Shown one piece after another: positions 1 through 6,611 of a stretch of 11,349 bases of DNA. Made by a program: the position numbers and the translations under genes. The DNA is from an uncultured Collinsella sp. (lineage in GTDB: Bacteria; Actinomycetota; Coriobacteriia; Coriobacteriales; Coriobacteriaceae): positions 1-11,349 of the forward strand of contig CABUOF010000062.1 of NCBI GenBank assembly GCA_902493125.1, read 5' to 3'. How positions within the stretch are numbered: position 1 is the stretch's first letter; the number at the start of each line of letters is the position of its first letter. The notes beneath the pieces are model-generated. The model worked only from the letters and a program-made list of their open reading frames with translations, did not search any database and was not told the DNA's origin.

Positions 1-55
1 TCAACGATATGGCACCGTGGGGACACATGTATGTCAATCCTGGTCTAACAGAGCC
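1..55. mobile_element. IS terminus (ISL3-like), truncated by window edge
   Basis: Positions 31-55 are the exact reverse complement of 11295-11319, giving a perfect 25-bp inverted terminal repeat whose outer end reads GGCTCTGTTAGACC. Internal to that repeat (1-30) the sequence differs from the right-hand copy, as expected for the two different ends of one IS type. GGCTCT tips and AT-rich 8-bp target sites are typical of ISL3-family elements, so that family is inferred. The flanking 8 bp (56-63) are TTAAATAA. No transposase is visible. Confidence 0.6.
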
Positions 56-82
56 TTAAATAATCATTTGGCTGCCCGCTGG

Positions 83-205
83 CTAAGTGAGTAGACTTTT
101 TGGGAAATGCCGAGTACCCAACATATTTGCCTCAATAAAAGCGCAGGTCACAGACTTGTGCCTTGTCGGTGCGGTCGGGGATTCGGTAAAAGTCTACTCA
201 CTTAG
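83..205. repeat. 123-bp element with 18-bp inverted terminal repeats (MITE-like)
   Basis: CTAAGTGAGTAGACTTTT at 83-100 is repeated perfectly inverted at 188-205. The 87 bp between have no convincing ORF. No clear target-site duplication flanks the unit, so it may be a non-autonomous mobile repeat, a large cruciform or a structured 3' region of the flippase transcript. The rest of 57-285 holds only a small hairpin (ACCCC/GGGGT, 236-249) and no gene. Confidence 0.5.
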
Positions 206-285
206 TTTTGCGTGATGCATATTGTCCGCAACGAGACCCCAGTCGGGGTGATTCTATCGCAAATTCCGGTGACCGGGGCAGCTAA

Positions 286-1860
286 TTAGGCGCCGTATGG
301 GTTGCGGTCGCGTTCGATGCGCTGGCGGATGTGGGCGTACTCGATAATCAGCAGCACCAGGAGTAGGGCCATGATGGCTAGGTAGCTCACCACAGCGCCC
401 ATCAGACCCAGCAGCTTAATCAGGATCACCGGCAGCACCACGCTTACGGCGAAGCAGATCAGGTAGATCTTGGTGACGTCACCAGCGTGGCGCAGCACCG
501 TGATAATGGCGTAGATAAAGTCGATTGCCGCGGTGACGCCGCCGGCAACAACCATCAGCAGCGCCAGCGTGCGGTAGCGCTCAAAGTTAAGGCCGTACAT
601 AAAGCTCATGATGGGGATGCCGGGGCCTGCCATAAATGCGGCGCACGCTCCGGCAATGACCACGATCAGTGCCATAACGGCAATAATAATCAGGTCAAAG
701 CGGCGACGCTTACGCGGATTCGCCCAAATGCTCGACAGACGCAGGAGCTGCGGTTTATAGATAAATCCAATGCTCAACAAAATTCCCTGCGCCGGAAAGA
801 ACAGGGCATTAAAGTACAGCTGATACTTGTAGGCCAGCGTACCTTCCATCACAAACTTGGGCATGCTCTCGATAAGGTTGAACAGGAACAGCGCGCCAAA
901 GAGCGGGGCGCACTGGATAAACAGGTGGCCAGCCTCGCGCAGACTCATGCGGCGTGATTTTTCGGTTTCGAGCAGGGCGAGCGGGGCGGTGACCAGCACG
1001 AGCGAGGCGATGGCGGTGACACCCATGGCCATGGCCGCGATGGGCATGCTGCGTGTGAGGAACAGTGCCACGCTAAAGACCGCGATGACGCCGGCGGAAC
1101 GCAGCGTTTGGCTCATGCCGGCCAAATAGAGCTTGTCGGCCTGCTGCAGGCGGCCCTCGTACACGTCGGCGATGCCGTCGATCACCTTATACAGGTAGAC
1201 GCCCAGGCCGATCGTGGCCATCTGCGCATCGTAGTCGCGGGCGCTGCTGTATACCAGGCCGCATGCCAGCGCGAGCGCTCCGCAGAGCCAGCGGTTGAGC
1301 TGGTAGGAGGCGAAGGAGGTTTTTTCGTCGATGTCTGAGACCTGAAAGTTGCGGACGCCGTAGTTGCACGCGATCATGATGAGCGTGCCGGTGACAAAGG
1401 CGATGGAGAACTTGCCGGCCTCCTCGGCGCCCACGAGCTGCGTCGACACAATGGTGAGCAGGGGAAACGCCATGCCCCATACGGCGGTGCCCAGGGTATT
1501 CCAAAGGTAGTCGCGACGGGTGGCGTGATCTTCGTACTCGGCTTCCTGCGTGGAAAAGCCGCCGCCGTAGACGGCTCCGAGAAGGCGGTTCCACCAGGCA
1601 TTGACCATGCGGTGGATGGGGCCGGGTTGGCGATTGCGCTCGCGGCGACGGCGTGTGGTCTGGCTGCTGTCGGGACCGCCGGCGTTACGCTGGCTCAGCT
1701 CTTGGATTCGTGCGAGCTCCTCGGCGGTGTGCGATGCGGGGAACAGGCCGTTCTCGATGCGTCCGCCCTGTCCGTGCGCCCCGCCCGATACGGTGGGGTT
1801 GGCGACGCCATTGCGGCGGGCGATGGCGTGGCGGATGCTATCGAGGGGCGTAATGCTCAA
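286..1860 (-). CDS. Polysaccharide/oligosaccharide flippase-like membrane protein
   Basis: This 524-residue protein resembles the MOP-superfamily polysaccharide exporters (Wzx/RfbX-like, COG2244), which flip lipid-linked glycans across the cytoplasmic membrane. Residues 1 to about 118 are hydrophilic, with Gly/Gln/Arg-rich sequence and a basic run at 69-76. From about 120 there are a dozen or so hydrophobic segments, for example around 125-140, 150-165, 255-270, 390-410 and 465-510. The polytopic half fits the family length (about 400-480); the long N-terminal tail is unusual. The start is TTG (1858-1860), chosen because AAAGGA (minus strand, 1873-1868) lies 7 nt upstream and no better ATG exists. 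It is transcribed away from pckA, alone, with no glycosyltransferase neighbours, so the substrate is unknown. A lipid II or MATE-type exporter is a less likely alternative. Confidence 0.72.
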   Translation of the reverse strand: MSITPLDSIRHAIARRNGVANPTVSGGAHGQGGRIENGLFPASHTAEELARIQELSQRNAGGPDSSQTTRRRRERNRQPGPIHRMVNAWWNRLLGAVYGGGFSTQEAEYEDHATRRDYLWNTLGTAVWGMAFPLLTIVSTQLVGAEEAGKFSIAFVTGTLIMIACNYGVRNFQVSDIDEKTSFASYQLNRWLCGALALACGLVYSSARDYDAQMATIGLGVYLYKVIDGIADVYEGRLQQADKLYLAGMSQTLRSAGVIAVFSVALFLTRSMPIAAMAMGVTAIASLVLVTAPLALLETEKSRRMSLREAGHLFIQCAPLFGALFLFNLIESMPKFVMEGTLAYKYQLYFNALFFPAQGILLSIGFIYKPQLLRLSSIWANPRKRRRFDLIIIAVMALIVVIAGACAAFMAGPGIPIMSFMYGLNFERYRTLALLMVVAGGVTAAIDFIYAIITVLRHAGDVTKIYLICFAVSVVLPVILIKLLGLMGAVVSYLAIMALLLVLLIIEYAHIRQRIERDRNPYGA

Positions 1861-1888
1861 AGCGGAGTCCTTTCTATTGCTGCGCTCT

Positions 1889-1936
1889 AGTATAGACGCG
1901 GCGGCGTTTGCCCGTGTTTTTGAACGGATTGTTCAA
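1889..1936 (-). promoter_or_regulatory. Putative flippase promoter region with inverted repeat
   Basis: On the minus strand TATACT (1894-1889) is a good -10 box placed 28 nt before the TTG start; no convincing -35 box lies at the right distance. Just upstream is a perfect inverted repeat TTGAAC-N5-GTTCAA (1920-1936), which could be an operator or activator site. The promoter call is inference from position and the -10 match. Confidence 0.35.
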
Positions 1937-1963
1937 TAATTTCGGCGGCGCCATTCAGCAGTA

Positions 1964-2069
1964 GGCACTTAGGGACGTTCCTTATGTGCCGGCATCCGGG
2001 GACGCTCCTTGGTTGGTGCCTGTTCAAGAGTGTCCCCAACGACCAGTCGTTAAGAACGTCTCCAATGAC
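1964..2069. repeat. Cluster of GGGAC-containing imperfect repeats and hairpins
   Basis: The 1861-2211 gap has no supportable gene. Inside it, 1964-1990 folds as GGCAC..GTGCC with an inner AGGGA/TTCCT stem. 2022-2043 and 2049-2069 are two tandem copies of one motif (GTTcAAGArtGTCyCCAAyGAC form). AACGAC-CA-GTCGTT (2038-2051) is a perfect short palindrome. GGGGAC, GGTGCC and GTCCCC words recur and resemble the cores of the terminator-like hairpins at 3898 and 4851. This looks like decayed REP-type repeats. Confidence 0.45.
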
Positions 2070-2116
2070 TAGGCCGCTTGCCTGCGATTTTTGACCGTTG
2101 GGCGGGCGCTTCGCCG

Positions 2117-2170
2117 TTGCCGCAAAAACGTTTTTGCACATAGGGTACAACGGGCTTTACGTGAGTAAAG
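2117..2170 (+). promoter_or_regulatory. pckA upstream control region with two palindromes
   Basis: GCAAAAACGTTTTTGC (2122-2137) is a perfect 16-bp palindrome with a central CG, the general form of LacI/GalR-family operators. CTTTAC-GTGA-GTAAAG (2155-2170) is a second perfect inverted repeat, centred 33 bp further on, about three helical turns. A weak promoter TTGCCG (2117-2122), 18 bp, TAGGGT (2141-2146) would place the first palindrome in its spacer. The palindromes are seen directly; the promoter and the regulator identity are inference. Confidence 0.4.
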
Positions 2171-2211
2171 TGCGCGCTGCGTCCGCGTGTTGCGTTTTTA
2201 AAGGAGGCCCC

Positions 2212-3882
2212 ATGCCTGGTGTTACCCCTGCAGAAGTTCTGTCCAACTTTGGTATTACGCTGGTCGAAGATCCCGCCGAGAATCAGCCCCGTCTGCTGGT
2301 CGATCTACCCGCTGCGGAACTCGTCGAGCACGCCATCCGCCGCGAAGAAGGCCGCATGGCATCCAACGGCGCGCTGGTGATCGAGACGGGGGAGCGTACT
2401 GGTCGTTCTCCCAACGATCGCTTTATCGTTGACACCCCCGATGTTCACGACAAGATTGCCTGGGGTGCCGTCAACCGCCCGCTGTCCGTCGAAAGCTACG
2501 AGGTCATCAAAGCCGGCATCGTCGACTATCTCAACGAGCGCGATGTGTTCGTCACGCGCGGTATGGCCGGCGCCGATCGTAACCATACGCGTCGCCTGCT
2601 TGTCGCCTGCGAGCGTGCCAGCCAGGCGCTCTTTATTAAGCAGATGCTCGCCCGCCCGCTTGCCCGCGAAATCGCGCGCACCGGCGAGCCGGACTTCTGC
2701 GTCCTTGCCGCGCCAGGTTACCAGTGTGACCCCGCCATCAAGGGCCTCAACTCCAGCGCCGCGGTGGTCATCAACTTCCAGGAGCGCGTGATTCTGGTCG
2801 CGGGCACCGGCTACTCCGGTGAGATCAAAAAGTCCATCTTCAGCGTCATGAATTACCTGCTGCCCGTCGAGGATGACGTACTGCCCATGCATTGCTCGGC
2901 CAGCATGGATCCCGTCACGCACGAGACCGCGATTTTCTTTGGCCTGTCGGGCACCGGCAAGACCACGCTTTCGGCCAACCCCACGCGCCTGCTGATCGGC
3001 GACGACGAGCACGGTTGGTCCGACATGGGCATCTTTAACGTCGAGGGCGGCTGCTACGCCAAGTGCGAGGGCCTGGACGTGTTCCACGAGCCGGAGATCT
3101 TCAACGCCGTCCGCTTTGGCGCCATCTGCGAAAACGTGGTGCTCGACGAGAATCGCAAGCCCAACTACGACGACGTCTCGATCACGCACAATACGCGCGT
3201 GGCCTACCCTGTGGAGCACATTCCCAACGCGTGGACCAAGGGCATGGGCACCACCCCGAGCGTCGTGCTGTTTTTGACCTGCGATGCCTTTGGCGTGCTG
3301 CCGCCCATCTCGCGCCTGACGGCCGACGCCGCCATGTATCACTTTGTGACGGGCTTCACCGCCAAGATCCCTGGCACCGAGGTCGGCGTCACCGAGCCCA
3401 CGCCCACGTTCTCCTCGCTGTTTGGTGAGCCGTTTATGCCGCTCGATCCTATGGTCTACGCCAAGATGCTCGGTGAGCGTATCGCCGACGGCCGCACGCG
3501 CGTCTATCTGGTCAACACCGGCTGGATTGGCGGCGGCTACGGCGTGGGTCATCGCATCGAGCTGGCCTACACGCGCTCACTGGTCGCTCGCGCCCTCGAC
3601 GGCACCATCGAGGACAGCGAGTTTGTGCACGACGATATCTTTAATGTCGACATTCCCACTACGTGCCACGGTGTGCCCGATGGCATCCTGGTGCCGCGCC
3701 AGTACTGGCAGAGCACCGCGCGCTACGACGAGGCAGCGCACAACCTGGCGGTGATGTTCGAGGAGAACTTCGAGAAGAAGTACTCGCACCTGCCCGAGTC
3801 CGTCAAGGCTGCCGGTCCGCACGCCCAGGTGTCCGCCGACGCCCGCCATCGCGGCCGCGGCTTGCTGGGGCTCCGCCACTAG
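2212..3882 (+). CDS. pckA: Phosphoenolpyruvate carboxykinase (ATP)
   Basis: This cytoplasmic enzyme interconverts oxaloacetate + ATP with phosphoenolpyruvate + CO2 + ADP. It serves gluconeogenesis or, in CO2-rich anaerobes, anaplerotic CO2 fixation; direction here is unknown. The 556 residues are slightly longer than the usual 530-540. Family marks are RTGRSPNDR (62-70), the kinase-1a P-loop GLSGTGKTT (244-252), the metal-binding GDDEHGW (263-269) and a conserved ENVVLDENRKPNYDD stretch. The ATG at 2212 is chosen because AAAGGAGG ends 5 nt before it and the protein then begins in step with relatives. The in-frame extension to 2098 covers palindromes and is rejected. It is monocistronic: an inverted-repeat control region lies upstream and a terminator hairpin starts 16 nt after the TAG. 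All catalytic motifs I can check are intact. Confidence 0.96.
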   Translation: MPGVTPAEVLSNFGITLVEDPAENQPRLLVDLPAAELVEHAIRREEGRMASNGALVIETGERTGRSPNDRFIVDTPDVHDKIAWGAVNRPLSVESYEVIKAGIVDYLNERDVFVTRGMAGADRNHTRRLLVACERASQALFIKQMLARPLAREIARTGEPDFCVLAAPGYQCDPAIKGLNSSAAVVINFQERVILVAGTGYSGEIKKSIFSVMNYLLPVEDDVLPMHCSASMDPVTHETAIFFGLSGTGKTTLSANPTRLLIGDDEHGWSDMGIFNVEGGCYAKCEGLDVFHEPEIFNAVRFGAICENVVLDENRKPNYDDVSITHNTRVAYPVEHIPNAWTKGMGTTPSVVLFLTCDAFGVLPPISRLTADAAMYHFVTGFTAKIPGTEVGVTEPTPTFSSLFGEPFMPLDPMVYAKMLGERIADGRTRVYLVNTGWIGGGYGVGHRIELAYTRSLVARALDGTIEDSEFVHDDIFNVDIPTTCHGVPDGILVPRQYWQSTARYDEAAHNLAVMFEENFEKKYSHLPESVKAAGPHAQVSADARHRGRGLLGLRH

Positions 3883-3897
3883 CGTCGCCTCAGACCC

Positions 3898-3938
3898 AAA
3901 ACCACCACAAAGGGGACAGGCACCTTTGTGGTGGTTTT
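3898..3938. terminator. Intrinsic terminator / repeat R1 after pckA
   Basis: A perfect 16-bp stem, AAAACCACCACAAAGG (3898-3913) with its complement (3923-3938), encloses a 9-nt loop. A-run and T-run at the two ends allow bidirectional termination. The loop region reads GGGGACAGGCACC on the plus strand, the shared core of this repeat family. The same 16-bp arms recur at 4851-4889 with the core inverted. Confidence 0.85.
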
Positions 3939-3965
3939 GCTCGCGCGGATGACTCAGGTTACAAT
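3937..3965 (+). promoter_or_regulatory. Promoter for leader RNA / B3/4 gene
   Basis: TTGCTC (3937-3942) and TACAAT (3960-3965) are separated by exactly 17 bp, a good sigma-70-type match (4/6 and 5/6). The first two bases of the -35 box are the last two T's of the preceding terminator. Transcription would start near 3972, about 135 nt ahead of the downstream start codon. Confidence 0.6.
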
Positions 3966-3971
3966 ACGCCT

Positions 3972-4085
3972 GACATATCGCCCCCTTCTCCGGATGGGGG
4001 CAGCGTAAGCGCTCTTGTGGCGGCACCGTAGGACTTTGAAGGTGGCCGTCGTAAGGGCGCTTTTTAGGTGCCCTCGCTCGGGCGC
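3972..4085 (+). ncRNA. Structured leader RNA, candidate attenuator or small RNA
   Basis: Three folds are visible. (1) GCCCCC (3980-3985) pairs with GGGGGC (3996-4001). (2) A long arm 4008-4027 pairs along its length with 4041-4061, about 20 base pairs with some G-U and one bulge, around a 13-nt loop. It runs directly into TTTTT (4061-4065), so it has the form of an intrinsic terminator. (3) GUGCCC (4068-4073) pairs with GGGCGC (4080-4085). Fold 2 competes with two alternatives: GGCACC (4022-4027) with GGUGCC (4067-4072), and GGGCGC (4055-4060) with GUGCCC (4068-4073). I do not recognise a known riboswitch class. It may be a cis-acting attenuator for the gene at 4106 or a free RNA of about 94 nt. 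Confidence 0.45.
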
Positions 4086-4105
4086 GCACGATGAAGGGAG
4101 AGCGT

Positions 4106-4825
4106 ATGAAGAGCTTTATTGCCGAGGATTCATTCTGGGAGCTGTTTCCGCGGGCAGCGGTCGGCGTTGTGGTTGTGAAGGGCATGAAGCCCGCGGCTCA
4201 GATTCCTCAAGAGGACGTGGACGCGATTGCGGCGCTGCTCGATCGCGCCAACATCGATGCGGAACGCCACCTGACGAGTGATACCATCAGCGAGAATGCG
4301 CCGGTTAAGGCTTGGCGTGACGCGTACCGGCTGTTCAAGACCAAGAAGGGCGCGCGTTGCTCAGTTGAGAAGCTGCTCAAACGCGTGCTCAAAGGGAAGC
4401 CGGTGGGCCACATCACGCCGGCGGTGGACATCTATAACACGGTGTCGCTGTCCTACGCGCTGCCCGTTGGCGGCGAGGACCTGCATGCGATTGAGGGAGA
4501 TCTTCGCTTGAAGGTGACCGACGGTGGCGATGCGTTCTTGCCACTTGGCGAGGAAGCGGATGACCCGACGCTGCCCGGCGAGCTCGCCTACATTGACGAT
4601 GCGGGCGCCGTGTGCCGCTGCTGGAACTGGCGCGATGGCGTTCGAACGGCTCTATCCGACGATTCGGCCGACGCATTCCTGGCGATTGAGTGCGTAGAGC
4701 CCGAGCGAATGGGGGACTGCCAGGCTGCCATCGATCGCTTGGCCGAGCTGCTTGAGCGCTATCTGGGAGCGACGGTTGTCGTTAAGACGCTTGTGACCCG
4801 CGACAATCCCTGTGTGGAGCTGTAG
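4106..4825 (+). CDS. B3/4 tRNA-binding-domain protein (COG3382-like)
   Basis: This 239-residue soluble protein resembles stand-alone B3/B4 domains (PF03483), the fold that contributes to the editing module in the beta chain of phenylalanyl-tRNA synthetase. Free-standing copies are thought to act on mischarged tRNA or amino-acid substrates, but this one's substrate cannot be read from sequence. Family features are the central region A69-W-R-D-A-Y followed by a basic helix (78-98), the VDIYN motif at 107-111 with NTVSLSYALPVGG after it, and a C-terminal ECVEP and helix-strand pair (195-239). The ATG at 4106 is chosen because AAGGGAG (4094-4100) sits 5 nt upstream; an in-frame ATG at 4091 would contain that site. 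The gene has its own promoter, a structured leader, and matching hairpin repeats on both sides (3898 and 4851), so it looks like a self-contained unit. Confidence 0.82.
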   Translation: MKSFIAEDSFWELFPRAAVGVVVVKGMKPAAQIPQEDVDAIAALLDRANIDAERHLTSDTISENAPVKAWRDAYRLFKTKKGARCSVEKLLKRVLKGKPVGHITPAVDIYNTVSLSYALPVGGEDLHAIEGDLRLKVTDGGDAFLPLGEEADDPTLPGELAYIDDAGAVCRCWNWRDGVRTALSDDSADAFLAIECVEPERMGDCQAAIDRLAELLERYLGATVVVKTLVTRDNPCVEL

Positions 4826-4850
4826 CGGCGCCTAGAACCTATTGATGCCC

Positions 4851-4889
4851 AAAACCACCACAAAGGCGCCTGTCCTTTGTGGTGGTTTT
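4851..4889. terminator. Intrinsic terminator / repeat R2 after B3/4 gene
   Basis: The 16-bp arms (4851-4866 and 4874-4889) are identical to those of the hairpin at 3898-3938. The loop reads GCGCCTGTCC, the reverse complement of the other copy's core with a small deletion, so this copy is inverted relative to it. A T-run (4886-4890) follows the stem, 25 nt after the B3/4 stop codon. Confidence 0.83.
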
Positions 4890-4947
4890 TATGTTGATGG
4901 GTCAACAAATGAGGCACGCAGGGCTGGCGTCCGCTGGGTACGGTTAA

Positions 4948-4967
4948 GATGTTAACCCGTTAGCATC
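4948..4967 (+). promoter_or_regulatory. Putative MarR autoregulatory operator
   Basis: GATGTTAACCCGTTAGCATC is a 20-bp imperfect palindrome (8 of 10 positions symmetric), ending 26 nt before the MarR start codon. A partly overlapping perfect repeat, GGTTAA-N4-TTAACC, spans 4942-4957. MarR dimers typically bind palindromes of this length in their own promoters. A convincing -35/-10 pair was not found. Confidence 0.5.
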
Positions 4968-4993
4968 ATGCAAGCGAAAGGCGGTCGTCTCCC

Positions 4994-5443
4994 ATGCAGC
5001 AGAACGACGAGACACGTTTTGAGGATTTTGTCGGACTGATCAGCGGGCTCTACAAGGAGATTCAGCGCATCAAGACGTCCGAAGGCGCAAGGCTCGGCCT
5101 TAAGGGCTCCGACGTCATGTGCCTGTACTATCTTGAGCGCAGCAAGGACGGCCTGACCGGCGCCGACCTCGCCCGCATGGCCGGCGTTACCCGTGCCGCC
5201 GTTTCGCGCACGCTGGCACATCTGGAGGAGGGCGGCTACGTCGAGGTCGATGATTCGGGTGATGCGGCCGTCAAGTACCGTGCCCCGGTGCGCTTGACTG
5301 CCCTAGGCGGCGAGAGCATGAGCGAGGCCGATCGCATCATTCGCGAAGTGCTCGACACCACCGGTAAGGCCATGGGCATGGAGCAACGCGAGCAGATGTA
5401 CGCGTCGCTGCGTACGATTCTCAACACCCTGCGCGAGATCTAA
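4994..5443 (+). CDS. MarR-family winged-helix transcriptional regulator
   Basis: This 149-residue protein has the MarR layout. A dimerising N-terminal helix (about 8-30) is followed by a winged helix-turn-helix at about 38-102. Its recognition helix is near VTRAAVSRTLAHLEEGGYV (65-83), the wing near 84-100 (VDDSGDAAVKYRAPVRLTA), and C-terminal dimerisation helices occupy 105-149. It should be a cytoplasmic DNA-binding dimer. The ATG at 4994 is the only fitting start; the ribosome site is weak, with AAAGG/GGCGG about 9-12 nt upstream. A 20-bp palindrome upstream suggests autoregulation. The degV-family gene follows 119 bp later on the same strand with no terminator hairpin between them comparable to those after the other genes, so it is a plausible target or operon partner. 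The ligand is not predictable. Confidence 0.88.
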   Translation: MQQNDETRFEDFVGLISGLYKEIQRIKTSEGARLGLKGSDVMCLYYLERSKDGLTGADLARMAGVTRAAVSRTLAHLEEGGYVEVDDSGDAAVKYRAPVRLTALGGESMSEADRIIREVLDTTGKAMGMEQREQMYASLRTILNTLREI

Positions 5444-5543
5444 GGCCGCCAAGGCATTTGCTTCCAATTAACAACTGCATCGTCCCGTTTGAGCGCGCAC
5501 GCCGTGTCGGGACATTGTTGTCAAAATTCCCTGCGCGAGATCT
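5427..5543. repeat. 15-bp direct repeat pair around the MarR-DegV gap
   Basis: CCCTGCGCGAGATCT occurs at 5427-5441, overlapping the end of the MarR gene, and again at 5529-5543, just before the DegV ribosome site. The gap also has GTCCCG (5482-5487) with CGGGAC (5508-5513). A short duplication that copied the gene's 3' end is possible; chance is not excluded. Confidence 0.35.
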
Positions 5544-5562
5544 GCGCAAGAAAGGATTCGCT

Positions 5563-6417
5563 ATGTCCGTCCGCATTATTACCGATTCCGCCAGCGATAT
5601 GTCTCCGGCGGAGCACCCCGCTCTACGTGTTCTGCCGCTGTCCGTCACCTTTGGCTCCGACGTGTATATGGATGGCGTCGACATCGATCACCAGCGCTTT
5701 TACGAGATGCTCGTGGAGCGCGATGAGCTGCCCAAGACCGGTCAGGTCAACCCGTATGCCTTTTCACAGGCAATTGCCGAAGCGCGTGAGGCCGGCGACG
5801 AGGCCGTGATTATTACCGTGGGCGCCAAGCTTTCGGGCACCAATCAGAGCGCCCGTACCGCACTTGCCGAGGCGCCGGGCGGCGACGTGTTCGTTGTGGA
5901 CAGCAATAACGTGACCTTGGGCGAGCGCGTGCTGGTTGAGTATGCGCTGCGCCTGGTGGACGAGGGCCGTAGTGCGGCCCAGATTGCGGCGGCCGTCGAG
6001 GCCGTTCGTGACCGCGTGGTCGTCATCGGCCTGCTCGAGACGCTGGAATACCTGGTGCGCGGCGGCCGCCTGTCTGCTGCGGCGGGCGCTGTGGGTACGC
6101 TGCTCAACGTGAAGCCGGTCGTGGCCGCCGAGGACGGCCTCATCGTGCAGTTGGGCAAGGCGCGCGGTTCCAAGAACGGTCGAAACCTGTTGAACCAGAA
6201 GGTTGAGCAGGCTGGCGGCGTCGACTTCTCCATGCCGCTGGCGCTTGGTTATACGGGTCTTTCGGACGCGGTGCTCAAGAAGTATATCGAGGACAGCGCC
6301 GCGCTGTGGGCCGGCCATGCCGAGAACGAGCTGCCCATCCACACCATTGGCGCCACCATCGGCACCCACGTGGGTCCCGGCGCCGTAGCCGTAGCCTTCT
6401 TCCGCCCCGCCAACTAA
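5563..6417 (+). CDS. DegV-family fatty-acid-binding protein
   Basis: This 284-residue cytoplasmic protein belongs to the DegV/FakB family (PF02645). Its members bind a fatty acid and, with the kinase FakA, present it for phosphorylation and entry into phospholipid synthesis. Family marks are the N-terminal ITDSASDMS (6-14), PKTGQVNP (57-64), the carboxylate-binding LSGTNQSA (90-97), GGRLSAAAG (167-175) with the following NVKPV, and the C-terminal IGTHVGPGAVAVAFF (266-280). The length matches the family (about 280). The ATG at 5563 is chosen for AAAGGA (5551-5556) 6 nt upstream; the longer frame from 5458 has no ribosome site. No fakA is in the window, so a partner elsewhere must be assumed. 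It lies downstream of a MarR gene and ends 4 nt before a terminator hairpin. Which lipid it binds is unknown. Confidence 0.92.
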   Translation: MSVRIITDSASDMSPAEHPALRVLPLSVTFGSDVYMDGVDIDHQRFYEMLVERDELPKTGQVNPYAFSQAIAEAREAGDEAVIITVGAKLSGTNQSARTALAEAPGGDVFVVDSNNVTLGERVLVEYALRLVDEGRSAAQIAAAVEAVRDRVVVIGLLETLEYLVRGGRLSAAAGAVGTLLNVKPVVAAEDGLIVQLGKARGSKNGRNLLNQKVEQAGGVDFSMPLALGYTGLSDAVLKKYIEDSAALWAGHAENELPIHTIGATIGTHVGPGAVAVAFFRPAN

Positions 6418-6420
6418 TTT

Positions 6421-6465
6421 ACCTGCCAAAAAGGGACAGGTTTATTTTGGCAGGTTTTATCTGGG
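6421..6465. terminator. Intrinsic terminator / repeat R3 after DegV gene
   Basis: ACCTGCCAAAA (6421-6431) pairs perfectly with TTTTGGCAGGT (6445-6455), followed by a short T-run. The 13-nt loop is AGGGACAGGTTTA. The 45 bp from 6421 to 6465 match the reverse complement of the 7009 copy at 41 positions. Confidence 0.8.
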
Positions 6466-6538
6466 CAAACACTGCCTGCCATGCCATGCGATTCCTCGGC
6501 GACGGCGGGGTTGTGGACCATCGGCCGCACGGAGGCCT

Positions 6539-6578
6539 CAAATGATCTGCTACCCTGCCGTCCCCGAGGGATCATTTG
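6539..6578 (+). promoter_or_regulatory. Stem-loop upstream of the MGMT-family gene
   Basis: CAAATGATC (6539-6547) is perfectly complementary to GATCATTTG (6570-6578), with a 22-nt loop, and the stem is followed by CTTT. It lies 33 nt ahead of the gene start and could be a weak terminator, an attenuator or an operator. No clear promoter is seen near it. Confidence 0.35.
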
Positions 6579-6611
6579 CTTTATGCTGTTGCGGGCGGAA
6601 AGGGGTAGGCG

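Noticed and set aside
2305..3552. 415-codon minus-strand frame opposite pckA
   Set aside because: It is antisense to an unmistakable pckA, has no family resemblance or ribosome site, and results from GC-rich codon bias.
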